The translations under genes were made by a program, and so were the position numbers. A model generated the notes under the pieces. It had not been told where the DNA came from. It made no database searches and worked only from the letters and a program-made list of their open reading frames with translations. DNA of 64,000 nt from Methylotenera_A sp044222005 (GTDB taxonomy: Bacteria; Pseudomonadota; Gammaproteobacteria; Burkholderiales; Methylophilaceae): assembly GCA_044222005.1 (NCBI GenBank), contig JBGANY010000002.1, positions 1-64,000 of the forward strand, given 5' to 3'. Shown here one piece after another: positions 35,490 to 44,496 of the stretch. Positions within the stretch are counted from its first letter, which is position 1. Each line of letters begins with the position of its first letter.

Positions 35490-36049
35490 ACGCCTTGAGT
35501 ACTGAAGAAAACCCCTCGGAAAGACCCACGCTACTTTTAGTAGATGATGACGAGGAATTCTTGAGTGTGCTAGCCCCGGCCATGAAAAAGCGCGGCTTCT
35601 TGGTTACTACTGCGAACAGTGCAGAAAGCGCTTTTGAGCTTGCCAAGCAAGATGCGCCAGAATATGCCTTAGTGGATCTTAAAATGTCTGGCAACTCCGG
35701 CCTGGTGCTGGTGCGCCAGCTCACAGGCCTCAATGCGGGCACACGCATTGTCGTGCTCACTGGTTTTGCCAGCATTACTACTGCTGTAGAAGCCATTAAG
35801 CTTGGTGCGACACATTATCTTGCCAAACCTGTAGATGCTGACGAGATCGTCGCGGCATTCAAAAAAGCATCCGGCGATACCGAGGTGGAATTAGCCGCAA
35901 ATCCGCTAACGGTAGATCGCCTGGAATGGGAACATATTCAGCGCGTACTTGCAGAGCATGATGGCAATATTTCGGCTACGGCAAGGAGCCTTAATATGCA
36001 CAGACGTTCATTGCAGCGCAAATTAAGCAAAAACCCAACTAAAAATTAG
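35486..36049 (+). CDS. regA: RegA/PrrA/ActR-type response regulator
   Basis: A 187-aa response regulator with a receiver domain (acidic pocket D20-D22, phospho-acceptor D64 in VDLKM, Thr in VLTGFAS, Lys in LAKPV) and a compact C-terminal Fis-like helix-turn-helix (EHDGNISATARSLNMHRRSLQRKL). That architecture, with the short HRRxLQRxL recognition segment, is specific to the RegA/PrrA/ActR/RegR group. The 4-bp overlap with regB confirms the pair. It likely binds the palindrome at 34080-34094. Confidence 0.92.
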   Translation: MNALSTEENPSERPTLLLVDDDEEFLSVLAPAMKKRGFLVTTANSAESAFELAKQDAPEYALVDLKMSGNSGLVLVRQLTGLNAGTRIVVLTGFASITTAVEAIKLGATHYLAKPVDADEIVAAFKKASGDTEVELAANPLTVDRLEWEHIQRVLAEHDGNISATARSLNMHRRSLQRKLSKNPTKN

Positions 36050-36057
36050 GAGCCAAC

Positions 36058-37011
36058 ATGGCTGCAGGCAGTTTACTCGCGCTTTTAGACGATATCGCAA
36101 CAATACTGGATGACGTTTCGGTGATGACCAAAGTTGCCGCCAAAAAAACCTCCGGCGTGCTGGGCGACGATTTAGCGCTAAACGCGCAGCAAGTTTCCGG
36201 TGTGCATGCAGAACGCGAGCTTCCGGTGGTATGGGCCGTGGCAAAAGGCTCATTCATCAACAAGCTGATATTAGTGCCGACTGCCTTGGCAATTAGCTAC
36301 TTCATCCCTTGGCTAATCACGCCGTTGCTCATGATAGGCGGCGCGTATTTGTGTTTTGAAGGCTTTGAAAAAATCGCACACAAATTCCTGCACAGCGCGC
36401 ATGAAGATGCAGCACATAATGCTGCATTAGCCGAAGCCGTTGCGGATGAAAAAGCAGATCTGGTCGAACTGGAAAAAGAAAAAATTAAAGGCGCAATTCG
36501 TACTGATTTTATATTGTCAGCCGAAATTATTGTGATTGCTCTTGGCTCTGTAGCGGGGGTGACAGCAACCTTTACTAAACAAGTCGCTGTTGTTTCGCTG
36601 ATTGCAATCATCATGACAATAGGGGTATACGGCCTGGTAGCCGGCATTGTCAAGTTGGATGATCTTGGCCTGCATTTAATGCTAAAAAAAGGCAAAAGTT
36701 ATTATAGGCAACTGCAGCGTAAAATTGGCGAAAAATTACTGAGCTTTGCACCTTATTTAATGCGCACATTATCTGTGGTTGGCACGGTCGCCATGTTTAT
36801 GGTGGGTGGCAGCATCATCGGCCACGGCGTACCCGCTTTACATCATTTCAGTGAGCATATCACCGAAGTTATGCGAGATTTTCCAGTGGTTGGTAGTACG
36901 TTATCTACCATATCGCCGATTTTAGTCGATGCAATTGTTGGCTTGATTGTGGGTGCAATTTGCGTTGCGGTGTTTGAACTTGGTAAGAAATTTTTACCTG
37001 AAAAGCGATAG
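36058..37011 (+). CDS. DUF808 family membrane protein (YedI-like)
   Basis: A 317-aa inner-membrane protein of the DUF808/YedI family, function unknown. It has the characteristic N-terminus with LLALLDDIATILDDV and LNAQQVSG, then about five or six membrane segments with the FEGFEKIAHK motif between them. A TAGGAG ribosome site lies before the ATG, which is 8 bp after regA, so it may be part of the RegB/RegA-type transcript; no terminator is seen between them. Confidence 0.85.
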   Translation: MAAGSLLALLDDIATILDDVSVMTKVAAKKTSGVLGDDLALNAQQVSGVHAERELPVVWAVAKGSFINKLILVPTALAISYFIPWLITPLLMIGGAYLCFEGFEKIAHKFLHSAHEDAAHNAALAEAVADEKADLVELEKEKIKGAIRTDFILSAEIIVIALGSVAGVTATFTKQVAVVSLIAIIMTIGVYGLVAGIVKLDDLGLHLMLKKGKSYYRQLQRKIGEKLLSFAPYLMRTLSVVGTVAMFMVGGSIIGHGVPALHHFSEHITEVMRDFPVVGSTLSTISPILVDAIVGLIVGAICVAVFELGKKFLPEKR

Positions 37012-37027
37012 CGTTTTTTACTAAAAG

Positions 37028-37342
37028 CTACATATTAATTTCTAGCGTCACTTTTACAGTGTCGCCTGTCGCAATTTTTTCTTTTTTCCGCACCTCCGCT
37101 TTAATCGGCAAGATGTAAGCACCGGTTTTAGAATGCGGGAAAATTGAGGTCTGCCATGCCGTATTGCCGATGGTCACCAGCACGCGCACAGCGCCCCAGC
37201 CACGTCGTTTACCTTGCAAGTTTTCACTAAAAAATTTAATTTCTTCCGATTTATCTTTCGGCAAAGTGATGAAATGCCAGGAACCCTTCTCTGCCTGCCA
37301 GAGCCAGCATTCGCCCATAAACTCAAAACTTAGATCCAACAT
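37028..37342 (-). CDS. DUF1905 family protein
   Basis: A 104-aa cytosolic beta-rich protein that matches DUF1905, a small family of unknown function: WHFITLP near the N-terminus, GWGAVRV in the middle and YILPIKAEVRKKEKI towards the end. It faces the DUF808 gene (16 bp between the stops). Upstream of it lies the MITE-like repeat at 37354-37454, so its own promoter is not obvious and it may depend on readthrough from the sulfite-oxidase-like gene. Confidence 0.8.
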   Translation of the reverse strand: MLDLSFEFMGECWLWQAEKGSWHFITLPKDKSEEIKFFSENLQGKRRGWGAVRVLVTIGNTAWQTSIFPHSKTGAYILPIKAEVRKKEKIATGDTVKVTLEINM

Positions 37343-37353
37343 TAATCACTCCG

Positions 37354-37454
37354 CATTCATTTTAATTTCGCAAGACAAGGCGTAGTGGCGAAGACAGTAC
37401 GTTTTTGTACGGTAAGCCGGAAACAACGACGTATTGCGAAAAAGAAAATGAATG
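37354..37454. repeat. MITE-like hairpin with 20-bp terminal inverted repeats
   Basis: The ends CATTCATTTTAATTTCGCAA (37354-37373) and the reverse complement of 37434-37454 match over about 20 bp with few differences. The interior holds another small inverted repeat around GTACGTTTTTGTAC (37397-37410). The 101-bp element contains no open frame and fills the gap between the DUF1905 and sulfite-oxidase-like genes. No other copy was noticed in this window. Confidence 0.5.
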
Positions 37455-37455
37455 C

Positions 37456-38097
37456 TCAATCGTCGTTGCTAAAGCGCTGCTCCAGCCAGGGATCGGCTTC
37501 GTTATGATAGCCGCGCATTTCCCAAAAGCCGGGTCTGTCAAACTCGTGCAGCTCGATGGCTTTCAGCCATTTAGCGCCCTTCCAGGCGTATCTTTTTGGT
37601 ACCACCATGCGCACCGGGCCGCCATGCGCGGTGGTAAGCGGATAGCCAAGCACACTGTGCGCAACTATCACGTCATCGTCGAGCAAAGCTGCCAGATCAA
37701 GGTTGGTCGTGTAGCCATCATAGCCGTGCAGAGTCACGAATTTGGCCGTTTTCAACGGTGCTGCCAGCATCAGCAAATGCTGCGCCTTCACGCCCACCCA
37801 ATCCATATCCAGCCTGCTCCAGCGCGTAACACAGTGAAAATCTGAAACACTGGTGGTTTGAGGCAGTTGCTGAAACGCTTCCCAATCCAGATTCAGCTCA
37901 TTTTCTACCAAGCCGAAAATACGCAGTTTCCAATTAGATTTGTTAACCTCCGGCAGAATGCCTAAATCCAGAATCGGGAAATTTTTGACTTCAGTCTGCC
38001 CGGCAGGCACGCGAACGTTTTGATTGATTTTGCCGGGTTTATTGCCTTTTCTTGCGATAGCAATTTTGCCTTCGATGAGTTTTTTCCAGTCTGGCAT
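37456..38097 (-). CDS. Sulfite-oxidase-like molybdopterin-binding protein
   Basis: A 213-aa protein with the sulfite oxidase/oxidoreductase molybdopterin-binding fold (YuiH-like). The conserved Cys that ligates molybdenum is in SDFHCVTRWSRLD; HGYDGYTTN and the HGGPVRMVVP segment follow. It lacks a Tat signal, a heme domain and a membrane anchor, so it is a cytosolic short form whose substrate is not known. The start is the ATG at 38097 (MPDWKK); the longer open frame upstream lies over lspA and is non-coding. It is 10 bp downstream of lspA. Confidence 0.85.
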   Translation of the reverse strand: MPDWKKLIEGKIAIARKGNKPGKINQNVRVPAGQTEVKNFPILDLGILPEVNKSNWKLRIFGLVENELNLDWEAFQQLPQTTSVSDFHCVTRWSRLDMDWVGVKAQHLLMLAAPLKTAKFVTLHGYDGYTTNLDLAALLDDDVIVAHSVLGYPLTTAHGGPVRMVVPKRYAWKGAKWLKAIELHEFDRPGFWEMRGYHNEADPWLEQRFSNDD

Positions 38098-38107
38098 CGC
38101 AGTATTT

Positions 38108-38566
38108 TTAAGCCTTGTCTTGTTTAAAGCTATCCCACAACAAAATGGCGACACCCACGCTGATTGCACTATCTGCCACGTTAAAGGCCGGCCAATAATA
38201 TTCATTGATGTGGAAATACAGAAAATCCACCACATAACCCAAAGTCAGACGGTCATACAAATTACCGATGGCGCCACCTAACACTAAGGCAAGACCAATA
38301 CAAAAAAGTTTTTGCATTGGATTTTTACGTATCAAGTAAGTAATCACTATCACAGCAATAGCCGCAACTGCTGTGAAAAACCACTTCTGCCAGCCGCCCG
38401 CGCTGCTTAAAAAGCTAAACGCCGCACCCTCGTTATGAAAGCGCACCAAGTCAAAAAAACTGGTAACGGTTAAATGCTCGCCAAAAGTGAAGGCTTGCTG
38501 AATCAAGTGCTTGGTGTATAAATCCAGCGCAACCACAATCGCACTGATTAAAAACCATTTACGCAT
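38108..38566 (-). CDS. lspA: Lipoprotein signal peptidase
   Basis: Inner-membrane aspartyl protease that removes signal peptides from prolipoproteins after lipidation. The 152-aa product has four membrane segments and the catalytic Asp residues in GNLYDRLTLGYVVDFLYFH and AFNVADSAI. I start at the ATG at 38566 (MRKWFL), which overlaps the ileS stop by 8 bp; the longer open frame upstream is part of ileS. The order ribF-ileS-lspA is conserved in proteobacteria. Confidence 0.96.
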   Translation of the reverse strand: MRKWFLISAIVVALDLYTKHLIQQAFTFGEHLTVTSFFDLVRFHNEGAAFSFLSSAGGWQKWFFTAVAAIAVIVITYLIRKNPMQKLFCIGLALVLGGAIGNLYDRLTLGYVVDFLYFHINEYYWPAFNVADSAISVGVAILLWDSFKQDKA

Positions 38567-41429
38567 GCGAACGCGCCTCACCCTTGCCAAACAAGTTGCT
38601 GACACAACGCGCGCAGATATGCGGGTGTTCAGCATCTGCCCCCACATCGGCGCGGTAGTGCCAGCAGCGGTCGCATTTGATATGCGGACTTGGGGTTACT
38701 TGCACATCCAAAGCCCCAGCACGCTGATGAACTGTGGCGCGCGATGTAATCAGCACAAAACGCAAGTCGTCGCCTAAACGACTCAATGCCTCGGCTATTG
38801 CGGTTTCTGCGTAAATATCCAGCTCGGACTGCAAGGAAGAGCCTACCAACCCTGCAGCACGCTTTTCTTCTATCGCTTTATTCGCTACAGCACGCACGTC
38901 CAAAACAGTTTGCCATGCCTGCATATCAGCATCCGTCAGACCATGCTTGGGTAATGCGTACCAGACATCTTCAAATACTGTTCTATCAGCATCCAAACCT
39001 AATGTCTGCCAGATCTCGTTTGCCGTGAAACTCAGAATCGGCGCCATTAAACGCATCATGGCGTGGGTAATGTGGTGCAACGCGCTTTGTGCCGCGCGGC
39101 GCGCATGTGAGGTTTCGCCAGCCGTGTAGAGCCTGTCTTTAAGAATATCCAGATAAAAACCGCCCAAATCTTCCGAGCAGAAACTCACAAACTTTTGTAC
39201 CGCCAAATGAAACTCGTAACGCTCGTAATCGGCCAGAATTTCTGTTTGCAGTTTTTCCATCAGTGCTAAAGCGTAACGGTCAATCTCCAACCATTCTTCA
39301 ACTTTCAGCAAATCCTTGTCTGCATCGAAATCTGCCAAATTAGCCAGTAAAAAACGTAAAGTGTTGCGAATACGCCGGTAACTTTCAGCAATACGTTTTA
39401 GGATTTCATCCGAGATTGTCAGCTCGCCCGAATAATCGGTTGAAGCTACCCACAAGCGTAGAATATCCGCACCATAAGTATCCATCACCTTTTGCGGTGC
39501 AACCACATTGCCTTTAGATTTGCTCATTTTGTGGCCGGAACCATCCACCACAAAACCATGCGTTAACAAGGCATCGTAAGGCGCTCGTCCATCTATCGCA
39601 CAACCCGTGAGCAGGCTGGACTGGAACCAGCCACGGTGCTGGTCAGAACCTTCCAGGTACAAATCCGCCGGGTGTTGCAGTTCGGCACGCTTTTTCAGCA
39701 CGGCCGCATGCGTCGCACCGGAATCGAACCAGACATCCAGCGTATCGGTCACCTTATTGTATTGCTCGACATTTCTCGGAGCATGGGCATTCAGAAAAGC
39801 TGCGCCATCCAGACTGAACCAGGCTTCGATACCTTGCTGTTCAACTTCCAAACAGACTTTTTCCATCAATTCCAGCGTTTGCGGATGCGGCTCACCGGTT
39901 TCTTTATGCACAAACAACGGCATCGGCACACCCCAGTTACGCTGGCGCGACACGCACCAGTCGGGACGGTTTTTAATCATCGCTTCTAAGCGTGCACGCC
40001 CCCAACTTGGGTAGAACTGTGTCGCATCCACGGCTTTGTTGGCATACTCGCGCAGACTGATGCCCACGGCATCTTCCTGCTGCATACCGATAAACCACTG
40101 GTGCGTGGCTAGCTGCATCAACGGTGTTTTATGGCGCCAGCAATGCGGAAAGCTGTGTCTGAGAATCGCATCTTTTGGTGAAAGTAAATGACCTGATTCG
40201 TATAATATGTCAACAATAACTTTATTGGCCTCCTTACGATTTAGGCCACGGATTGCCTCAAGCTCCACCAAATCACTGTTGAAGAACTTGCCATCGCCAC
40301 CAATCAGCACGCGCGGTTTCTCGTCAGAATTAACACGCATAACAATCCAGTCGTCATTACCATGGGCAGCGGCTGTATGTACTAAACCTGTACCAGCATC
40401 AATAGTTACATGATTACCATGATAAATTGGCACTTGGCGATTATCGAATGGATGTTGGAGCAATACCTTATCTAATTTCTCATAAAAGCCAACGTGGCCT
40501 TCTGGAGGTAATGCAGCCAATCTGTGACCACCACAAGTCGCTAAAACTCCAAGCGACTGCACACCATATCTTGCTAGCGTAGGATCAACTAATTCACTTG
40601 CAAGAATAAATATCCCTTTTTCAGTTCTGACCAGGCTGTAGTCTAATCGACCATTAACAGCTACTGCCTGGTTCGCCGGCAAAGTCCACGGAGTAGTCGT
40701 CCAAATAACTGCGTAAACATCACCTTCGACTTTTTCTAGTCCGAAAGCTTTTGCCAAGGCCACGTTATCCATCACCTTAAATCCAACATCAATCGCAGGT
40801 GAGTTCACATCTTCATATTCCACCTCGGCTTCCGCCAGCGCAGAGCCGCAATCCACGCACCAATGCACAGGCTTGCTGCCTTGATACAGATAGCCGTTCT
40901 CGTAAATCTTGCCGAGTGCGCGCATGATGTCAGCCTCGGTCTTAAAATCCATTGTTAAATATGGGTTATCCCAGTCACCTAATACACCCAAGCGAATAAA
41001 GTCTTTTTTCTGTTTCTCCACCTGCTCAGCGGCATAGGCGCGGCATAGCTCCCGGAACTTGGCGGGGTCTATATTCTTGCCGTGATTTTTTTCCACCACC
41101 AGCTCTATCGGCAGGCCGTGGCAATCCCAGCCCGGTACATAGGGCGCATCATAACCGCTCATAGTTTTGGATTTAACAATAATATCTTTGAGGATTTTGT
41201 TAACCGCATGGCCGATATGAATATCGCCATTTGCATACGGTGGGCCATCGTGCAGAATGAATTTTTTTGCACCTTTGCGCGCTTCTCTGATTCTTTGATA
41301 GAGTTTCTTGTCCTGCCATTGTTTCAGCCATGCGGGCTCACGCTTGGCCAAATCGCCACGCATAGGAAAGCTGGTTTCAGGCAAATTAAGTTTGTATTTA
41401 CTTTGTTCTGTATTAACGTTTTCTGTCAT
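38559..41429 (-). CDS. ileS: Isoleucyl-tRNA synthetase
   Basis: Class I synthetase of 956 aa that charges tRNA-Ile and edits Val-tRNA-Ile. Motifs: HIGH in DIHIGHAVNK near residue 65, editing-domain AGTGLVHTAAAHGNDD, WCVSRQRNWG, KMSKSKGN near residue 615 and the C-terminal zinc site CDRCWHY...CARC. The start is the ATG at 41429 (MTENVNTEQ); 20 codons further upstream are open but lie over the ribF gap. The editing-domain part (about 40200-40850) is more AT-rich, with different codon use from the rest of the gene. Unlike leuS, this synthetase is complete. Confidence 0.97.
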   Translation of the reverse strand: MTENVNTEQSKYKLNLPETSFPMRGDLAKREPAWLKQWQDKKLYQRIREARKGAKKFILHDGPPYANGDIHIGHAVNKILKDIIVKSKTMSGYDAPYVPGWDCHGLPIELVVEKNHGKNIDPAKFRELCRAYAAEQVEKQKKDFIRLGVLGDWDNPYLTMDFKTEADIMRALGKIYENGYLYQGSKPVHWCVDCGSALAEAEVEYEDVNSPAIDVGFKVMDNVALAKAFGLEKVEGDVYAVIWTTTPWTLPANQAVAVNGRLDYSLVRTEKGIFILASELVDPTLARYGVQSLGVLATCGGHRLAALPPEGHVGFYEKLDKVLLQHPFDNRQVPIYHGNHVTIDAGTGLVHTAAAHGNDDWIVMRVNSDEKPRVLIGGDGKFFNSDLVELEAIRGLNRKEANKVIVDILYESGHLLSPKDAILRHSFPHCWRHKTPLMQLATHQWFIGMQQEDAVGISLREYANKAVDATQFYPSWGRARLEAMIKNRPDWCVSRQRNWGVPMPLFVHKETGEPHPQTLELMEKVCLEVEQQGIEAWFSLDGAAFLNAHAPRNVEQYNKVTDTLDVWFDSGATHAAVLKKRAELQHPADLYLEGSDQHRGWFQSSLLTGCAIDGRAPYDALLTHGFVVDGSGHKMSKSKGNVVAPQKVMDTYGADILRLWVASTDYSGELTISDEILKRIAESYRRIRNTLRFLLANLADFDADKDLLKVEEWLEIDRYALALMEKLQTEILADYERYEFHLAVQKFVSFCSEDLGGFYLDILKDRLYTAGETSHARRAAQSALHHITHAMMRLMAPILSFTANEIWQTLGLDADRTVFEDVWYALPKHGLTDADMQAWQTVLDVRAVANKAIEEKRAAGLVGSSLQSELDIYAETAIAEALSRLGDDLRFVLITSRATVHQRAGALDVQVTPSPHIKCDRCWHYRADVGADAEHPHICARCVSNLFGKGEARSHA

Positions 41430-41439
41430 GACTTGTTTC

Positions 41440-42342
41440 TTAATCTTGCTTCTTAAAATATTGTCTTGCGACTTCAATATCGTCTGCAATGTGCGCTTTT
41501 AGCGCATCTAAATTTTCAAATTTCATTTCTTCACGGATTTTATGCATAAATTCTACATGCACATGCCTTCCATATAAATCACCTTTAAAATCAAGCACAT
41601 GCACTTCAAGCAGTAGCTTTGGCACGCCCGCGATGGTTGGCCGTACGCCTAAATTAGCCACAGAATTCAGCCCGTCCAATTTTACCGCATAAACGCCGGT
41701 TAAAGCAGGCCGCTCGTGCCGCATATGGATATTGGCAGTAGGGAACCCCAGCAGCCGTCCACGCTTGGCGCCATGCACCACTTTGCCGCTGATGCTGTAA
41801 TTGCGTCCGAGCAATTGCCTAGCTAAATTCAAATCGCCATTTGCAAGCGCTTTGCGCACGCGCGTACTGGACACGCGCTCGCCATCCAAATTGATTTGCG
41901 TCAGGCTGATTAAATCGAATCCACTCGCTTTGAAATCGGCCACGGTGCCAGCGCGCCTGGCGCCAAATTTAAAATCTTCACCCACCAGTATTGAGACTGC
42001 ATTCAGTTGCTCGCGCAGAATATATTGCATGAAATCCTGCGCACTGATGGCTGCAAAGCGTTTGTTAAAGGCACACACAAACACCTTTTCCACACCAAGC
42101 ACTTCAAACTGTTCTAGTTTTTCACGCAAGTTGCTAAGACGTTCTGGCGCATTTAATGGCGAAAAAAACTCACGCGGATGCGGTTCGAACGTCATCACTG
42201 CTGGCGTTAATTTTTTATCTTTTGCAACCTCGATTAATCGGCCCAACAAGGCTTGGTGGCCCAGATGCATACCGTCAAAATTGCCAATCGCCAAAGCGAG
42301 TGGTAGGCAAGGTTGGGCTGGCAAGTGCCGGAATACCTGCAT
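41440..42342 (-). CDS. ribF: Bifunctional riboflavin kinase/FAD synthetase
   Basis: Makes FMN and then FAD from riboflavin. The 300-aa product has the nucleotidyltransferase motif GNFDGMHLGHQALL in the N-terminal FAD-synthetase domain and, after about residue 180, the kinase domain with SGKVVHGAKRGRLLGFPTANI. I start at the ATG at 42342 (MQVFRHLP), whose A is the last base of the murJ TGA, giving a TGATG coupling. The longer open frame upstream is a shadow of murJ. It is followed by ileS at 10 bp. Confidence 0.96.
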   Translation of the reverse strand: MQVFRHLPAQPCLPLALAIGNFDGMHLGHQALLGRLIEVAKDKKLTPAVMTFEPHPREFFSPLNAPERLSNLREKLEQFEVLGVEKVFVCAFNKRFAAISAQDFMQYILREQLNAVSILVGEDFKFGARRAGTVADFKASGFDLISLTQINLDGERVSSTRVRKALANGDLNLARQLLGRNYSISGKVVHGAKRGRLLGFPTANIHMRHERPALTGVYAVKLDGLNSVANLGVRPTIAGVPKLLLEVHVLDFKGDLYGRHVHVEFMHKIREEMKFENLDALKAHIADDIEVARQYFKKQD

Positions 42343-43886
42343 CAGCGCGAAACCCTGCGCGAGAAATCCTGCAGCCTGAAGCCCTGTGCCCATAGCGTGG
42401 CAAAATAAGCGCCAGAGCCCACCACCAGCAACAGCAGCATGTGCAAGAATTTTTGTATGAATGTGTATTGCAGCCATTGCTGCGGCGCACCCATGCTGTA
42501 ACCTAGCACCACCGCCATCACCAGCAGCGCCGCCACCAGCTTGAGAAAAAACACGCCCCAGCCTGTGCGCGGCGTAAATGCGTGGCTGTTGTGCAAGTTA
42601 ATGTAGAGCAAAGCCGCGTTGAGGCAAGCGCCCAAGCCAATTGCCAGCGCAAGACCAACATGCTTCATATCCAGCACAAACACAAACAGCAGATTCATCA
42701 GCTGCGTCATCACCAGGGTAAACACGGCAATTTTCACGGGTGTTTTAATGTTCTGCCGTGCATAAAAACCAGGCGCCAGCACCTTCACCAGAATCAAACC
42801 CAGCAGCCCCAAACTGTACGCGATAAGCGCTTGTTCAGTCATCAGCACATCGCGGGTGGTAAACTTGCCGTAATAAAACAGCGTGACCACCAGAGGCTTG
42901 GCCAGCACAGCAAGAGCCACTGCGGCAGGTGCAGCTAAAATCAGCGTTAAACGCAAGCCCCAATCCAGTAATTGCGAATAATCACTATCCGATTTATCCA
43001 CATATGATTTCGCCAGACTAGGCAGCAAAATCGTGCCCAGCGCCACACCCAGCACGCCGGTGGGGAATTCCATGAGGCGATCGGCATAATACAGCCATGA
43101 CACACTGCCGGTTTGCAAAAACGAGGCGAAAACATTGTTGATTACAATCGAAATTTGCGCCACCGATACGCCAAAAATTGCCGGTAGCATCAGCTTTAAG
43201 ATGCGCCTTACGCCCTCATCTTGCAGGTTCAGCTCATAGCGCGGCAGCAAACCCAGTTGCCGCAAATACGGCCATTGATAAGCAAGCTGAATCACGCCGC
43301 CCACAAACACCGCCCACGCCAGCACCTTGATGGAATAATTGACATGCGGCGCGACAAACAGCATGGCGATAATAAACGACACATTGAGCCACACCGGCGT
43401 AAAAGCCGGTACCTGAAACTTGCTGTAAGTGTTCAGCACGCCGCCTGCCAGCGACACCAGCGAAATGAAGAAGATATAAGGAAAGGTAATGCGCAACAGC
43501 TCGACTGTTAAGTTGAATTTGCCTGTCTCTGCGACAAAGCCGGGAGCGGTGACGGCTACAATCAAAGGCGCAGCAAGCATGCCCGCAATCGTCACAATGA
43601 CCAGGAATATGCCCATCAGACTCGCCACATGGTTAATCAGCGCGTGTGTTTCAAGCGGGGTGCGCTGCGCTTTATATTCCGCCAGAATCGGCACAAACGC
43701 CTGGCTGAATGCACCTTCTGCCGACACCCGGCGCAACAGATTGGGGATTTTGAACGCGACAAAAAACGCATCTGTCGCCAACCCTGCACCAAACACGCGT
43801 GCGATAAGCGTATCGCGCACAAAGCCCAAAATGCGCGAGATAAACGTCATACTACCAACTGCCGCTAAGGCTTTGAGTAAATTCAT
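42342..43886 (-). CDS. murJ: Lipid II flippase MurJ
   Basis: Inner-membrane flippase of the MOP superfamily that moves lipid II to the periplasmic side for murein synthesis. The 514-aa product has about 14 membrane segments and MurJ motifs such as SRILGFVRDTLIARVFGAG near residue 18 and RRVSAEGAFSQAFVP near 52. The length matches the E. coli protein (511 aa). It heads the minus-strand run murJ-ribF-ileS-lspA and is divergent from rpsT, the conserved arrangement in proteobacteria. Confidence 0.96.
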   Translation of the reverse strand: MNLLKALAAVGSMTFISRILGFVRDTLIARVFGAGLATDAFFVAFKIPNLLRRVSAEGAFSQAFVPILAEYKAQRTPLETHALINHVASLMGIFLVIVTIAGMLAAPLIVAVTAPGFVAETGKFNLTVELLRITFPYIFFISLVSLAGGVLNTYSKFQVPAFTPVWLNVSFIIAMLFVAPHVNYSIKVLAWAVFVGGVIQLAYQWPYLRQLGLLPRYELNLQDEGVRRILKLMLPAIFGVSVAQISIVINNVFASFLQTGSVSWLYYADRLMEFPTGVLGVALGTILLPSLAKSYVDKSDSDYSQLLDWGLRLTLILAAPAAVALAVLAKPLVVTLFYYGKFTTRDVLMTEQALIAYSLGLLGLILVKVLAPGFYARQNIKTPVKIAVFTLVMTQLMNLLFVFVLDMKHVGLALAIGLGACLNAALLYINLHNSHAFTPRTGWGVFFLKLVAALLVMAVVLGYSMGAPQQWLQYTFIQKFLHMLLLLVVGSGAYFATLWAQGFRLQDFSRRVSR

Positions 43887-43994
43887 TTAATCTTTATAAA
43901 TTGAAAATTATTGCGATTTTAGCATGCCGGCTATGCAATTTTCAGCCAAGCCCTTCTTATAAAGAATTATTGCAGGAAAATTACGCTTTTGTTC

Positions 43995-44023
43995 TTGCAA
44001 AAAGAACCAAAAAACACTAATAT
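43995..44023 (+). promoter_or_regulatory. rpsT promoter
   Basis: TTGCAA (43995-44000) and TAATAT (44018-44023) are separated by exactly 17 bp, a good sigma-70 promoter. The start would be near 44030, about 40 nt before the rpsT ATG, with an AGGATAAAG ribosome-site region in between. Confidence 0.65.
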
Positions 44024-44069
44024 GCACGGTTTCGTATTAACACCTGTTAAGCATTAGGATAAAGAACAC

Positions 44070-44480
44070 ATGGCAAATACCGCACAGGCACGCAAACGCG
44101 CGCGTCAATCCGTTAAAGTAAACGCACACAACGCAGCGTTGCGCTCAACTTTGCGTACTGCAATTAAAAAAGTGATCAAAGCCATCGAATCTGGCGACAA
44201 AGCAGTTGCAGTAGCTAGCTACCAAGAAAATGTAAGTGTGATTGACCGTATCGCGGATAAGAAAATTATCCACAAAAACAAGGCAGCGCGTCACAAAAGC
44301 CGCTTAACAGCAGCAATTAAGTCGTTAAAAGGCGATGCGCCTGTGATGCTGGCTAAAAAAGCCGCGCCTAAAGCCAAGGCTGCTGCCAAGCCGGCTAAAG
44401 CAGCTCCGAAAGCCGCAACGTCAAAAGCAGCAGCGCCAGCAAAAGCGAAGGCCCCTGCCAAAGCAAAAGCCGCTAAATAG
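44070..44480 (+). CDS. rpsT: Ribosomal protein S20 with an Ala/Lys-rich C-terminal extension
   Basis: Primary binder of 16S rRNA in the small subunit. Residues 1-90 form a normal S20 (MANTAQARKRARQSVK; the DRIADKKIIHKNKAARHKSRL segment, positions 54-74). The protein then continues for about 46 residues made almost only of Ala, Lys and Pro (from MLAKKAAPKAK), giving 136 aa against the usual 87-90. The tail resembles the C-terminal domain of histone H1 and could add contacts to RNA. A strong terminator follows 16 bp after the stop. Confidence 0.96.
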   Translation: MANTAQARKRARQSVKVNAHNAALRSTLRTAIKKVIKAIESGDKAVAVASYQENVSVIDRIADKKIIHKNKAARHKSRLTAAIKSLKGDAPVMLAKKAAPKAKAAAKPAKAAPKAATSKAAAPAKAKAPAKAKAAK

Positions 44481-44496
44481 AGCTCTTTAAGAAATA

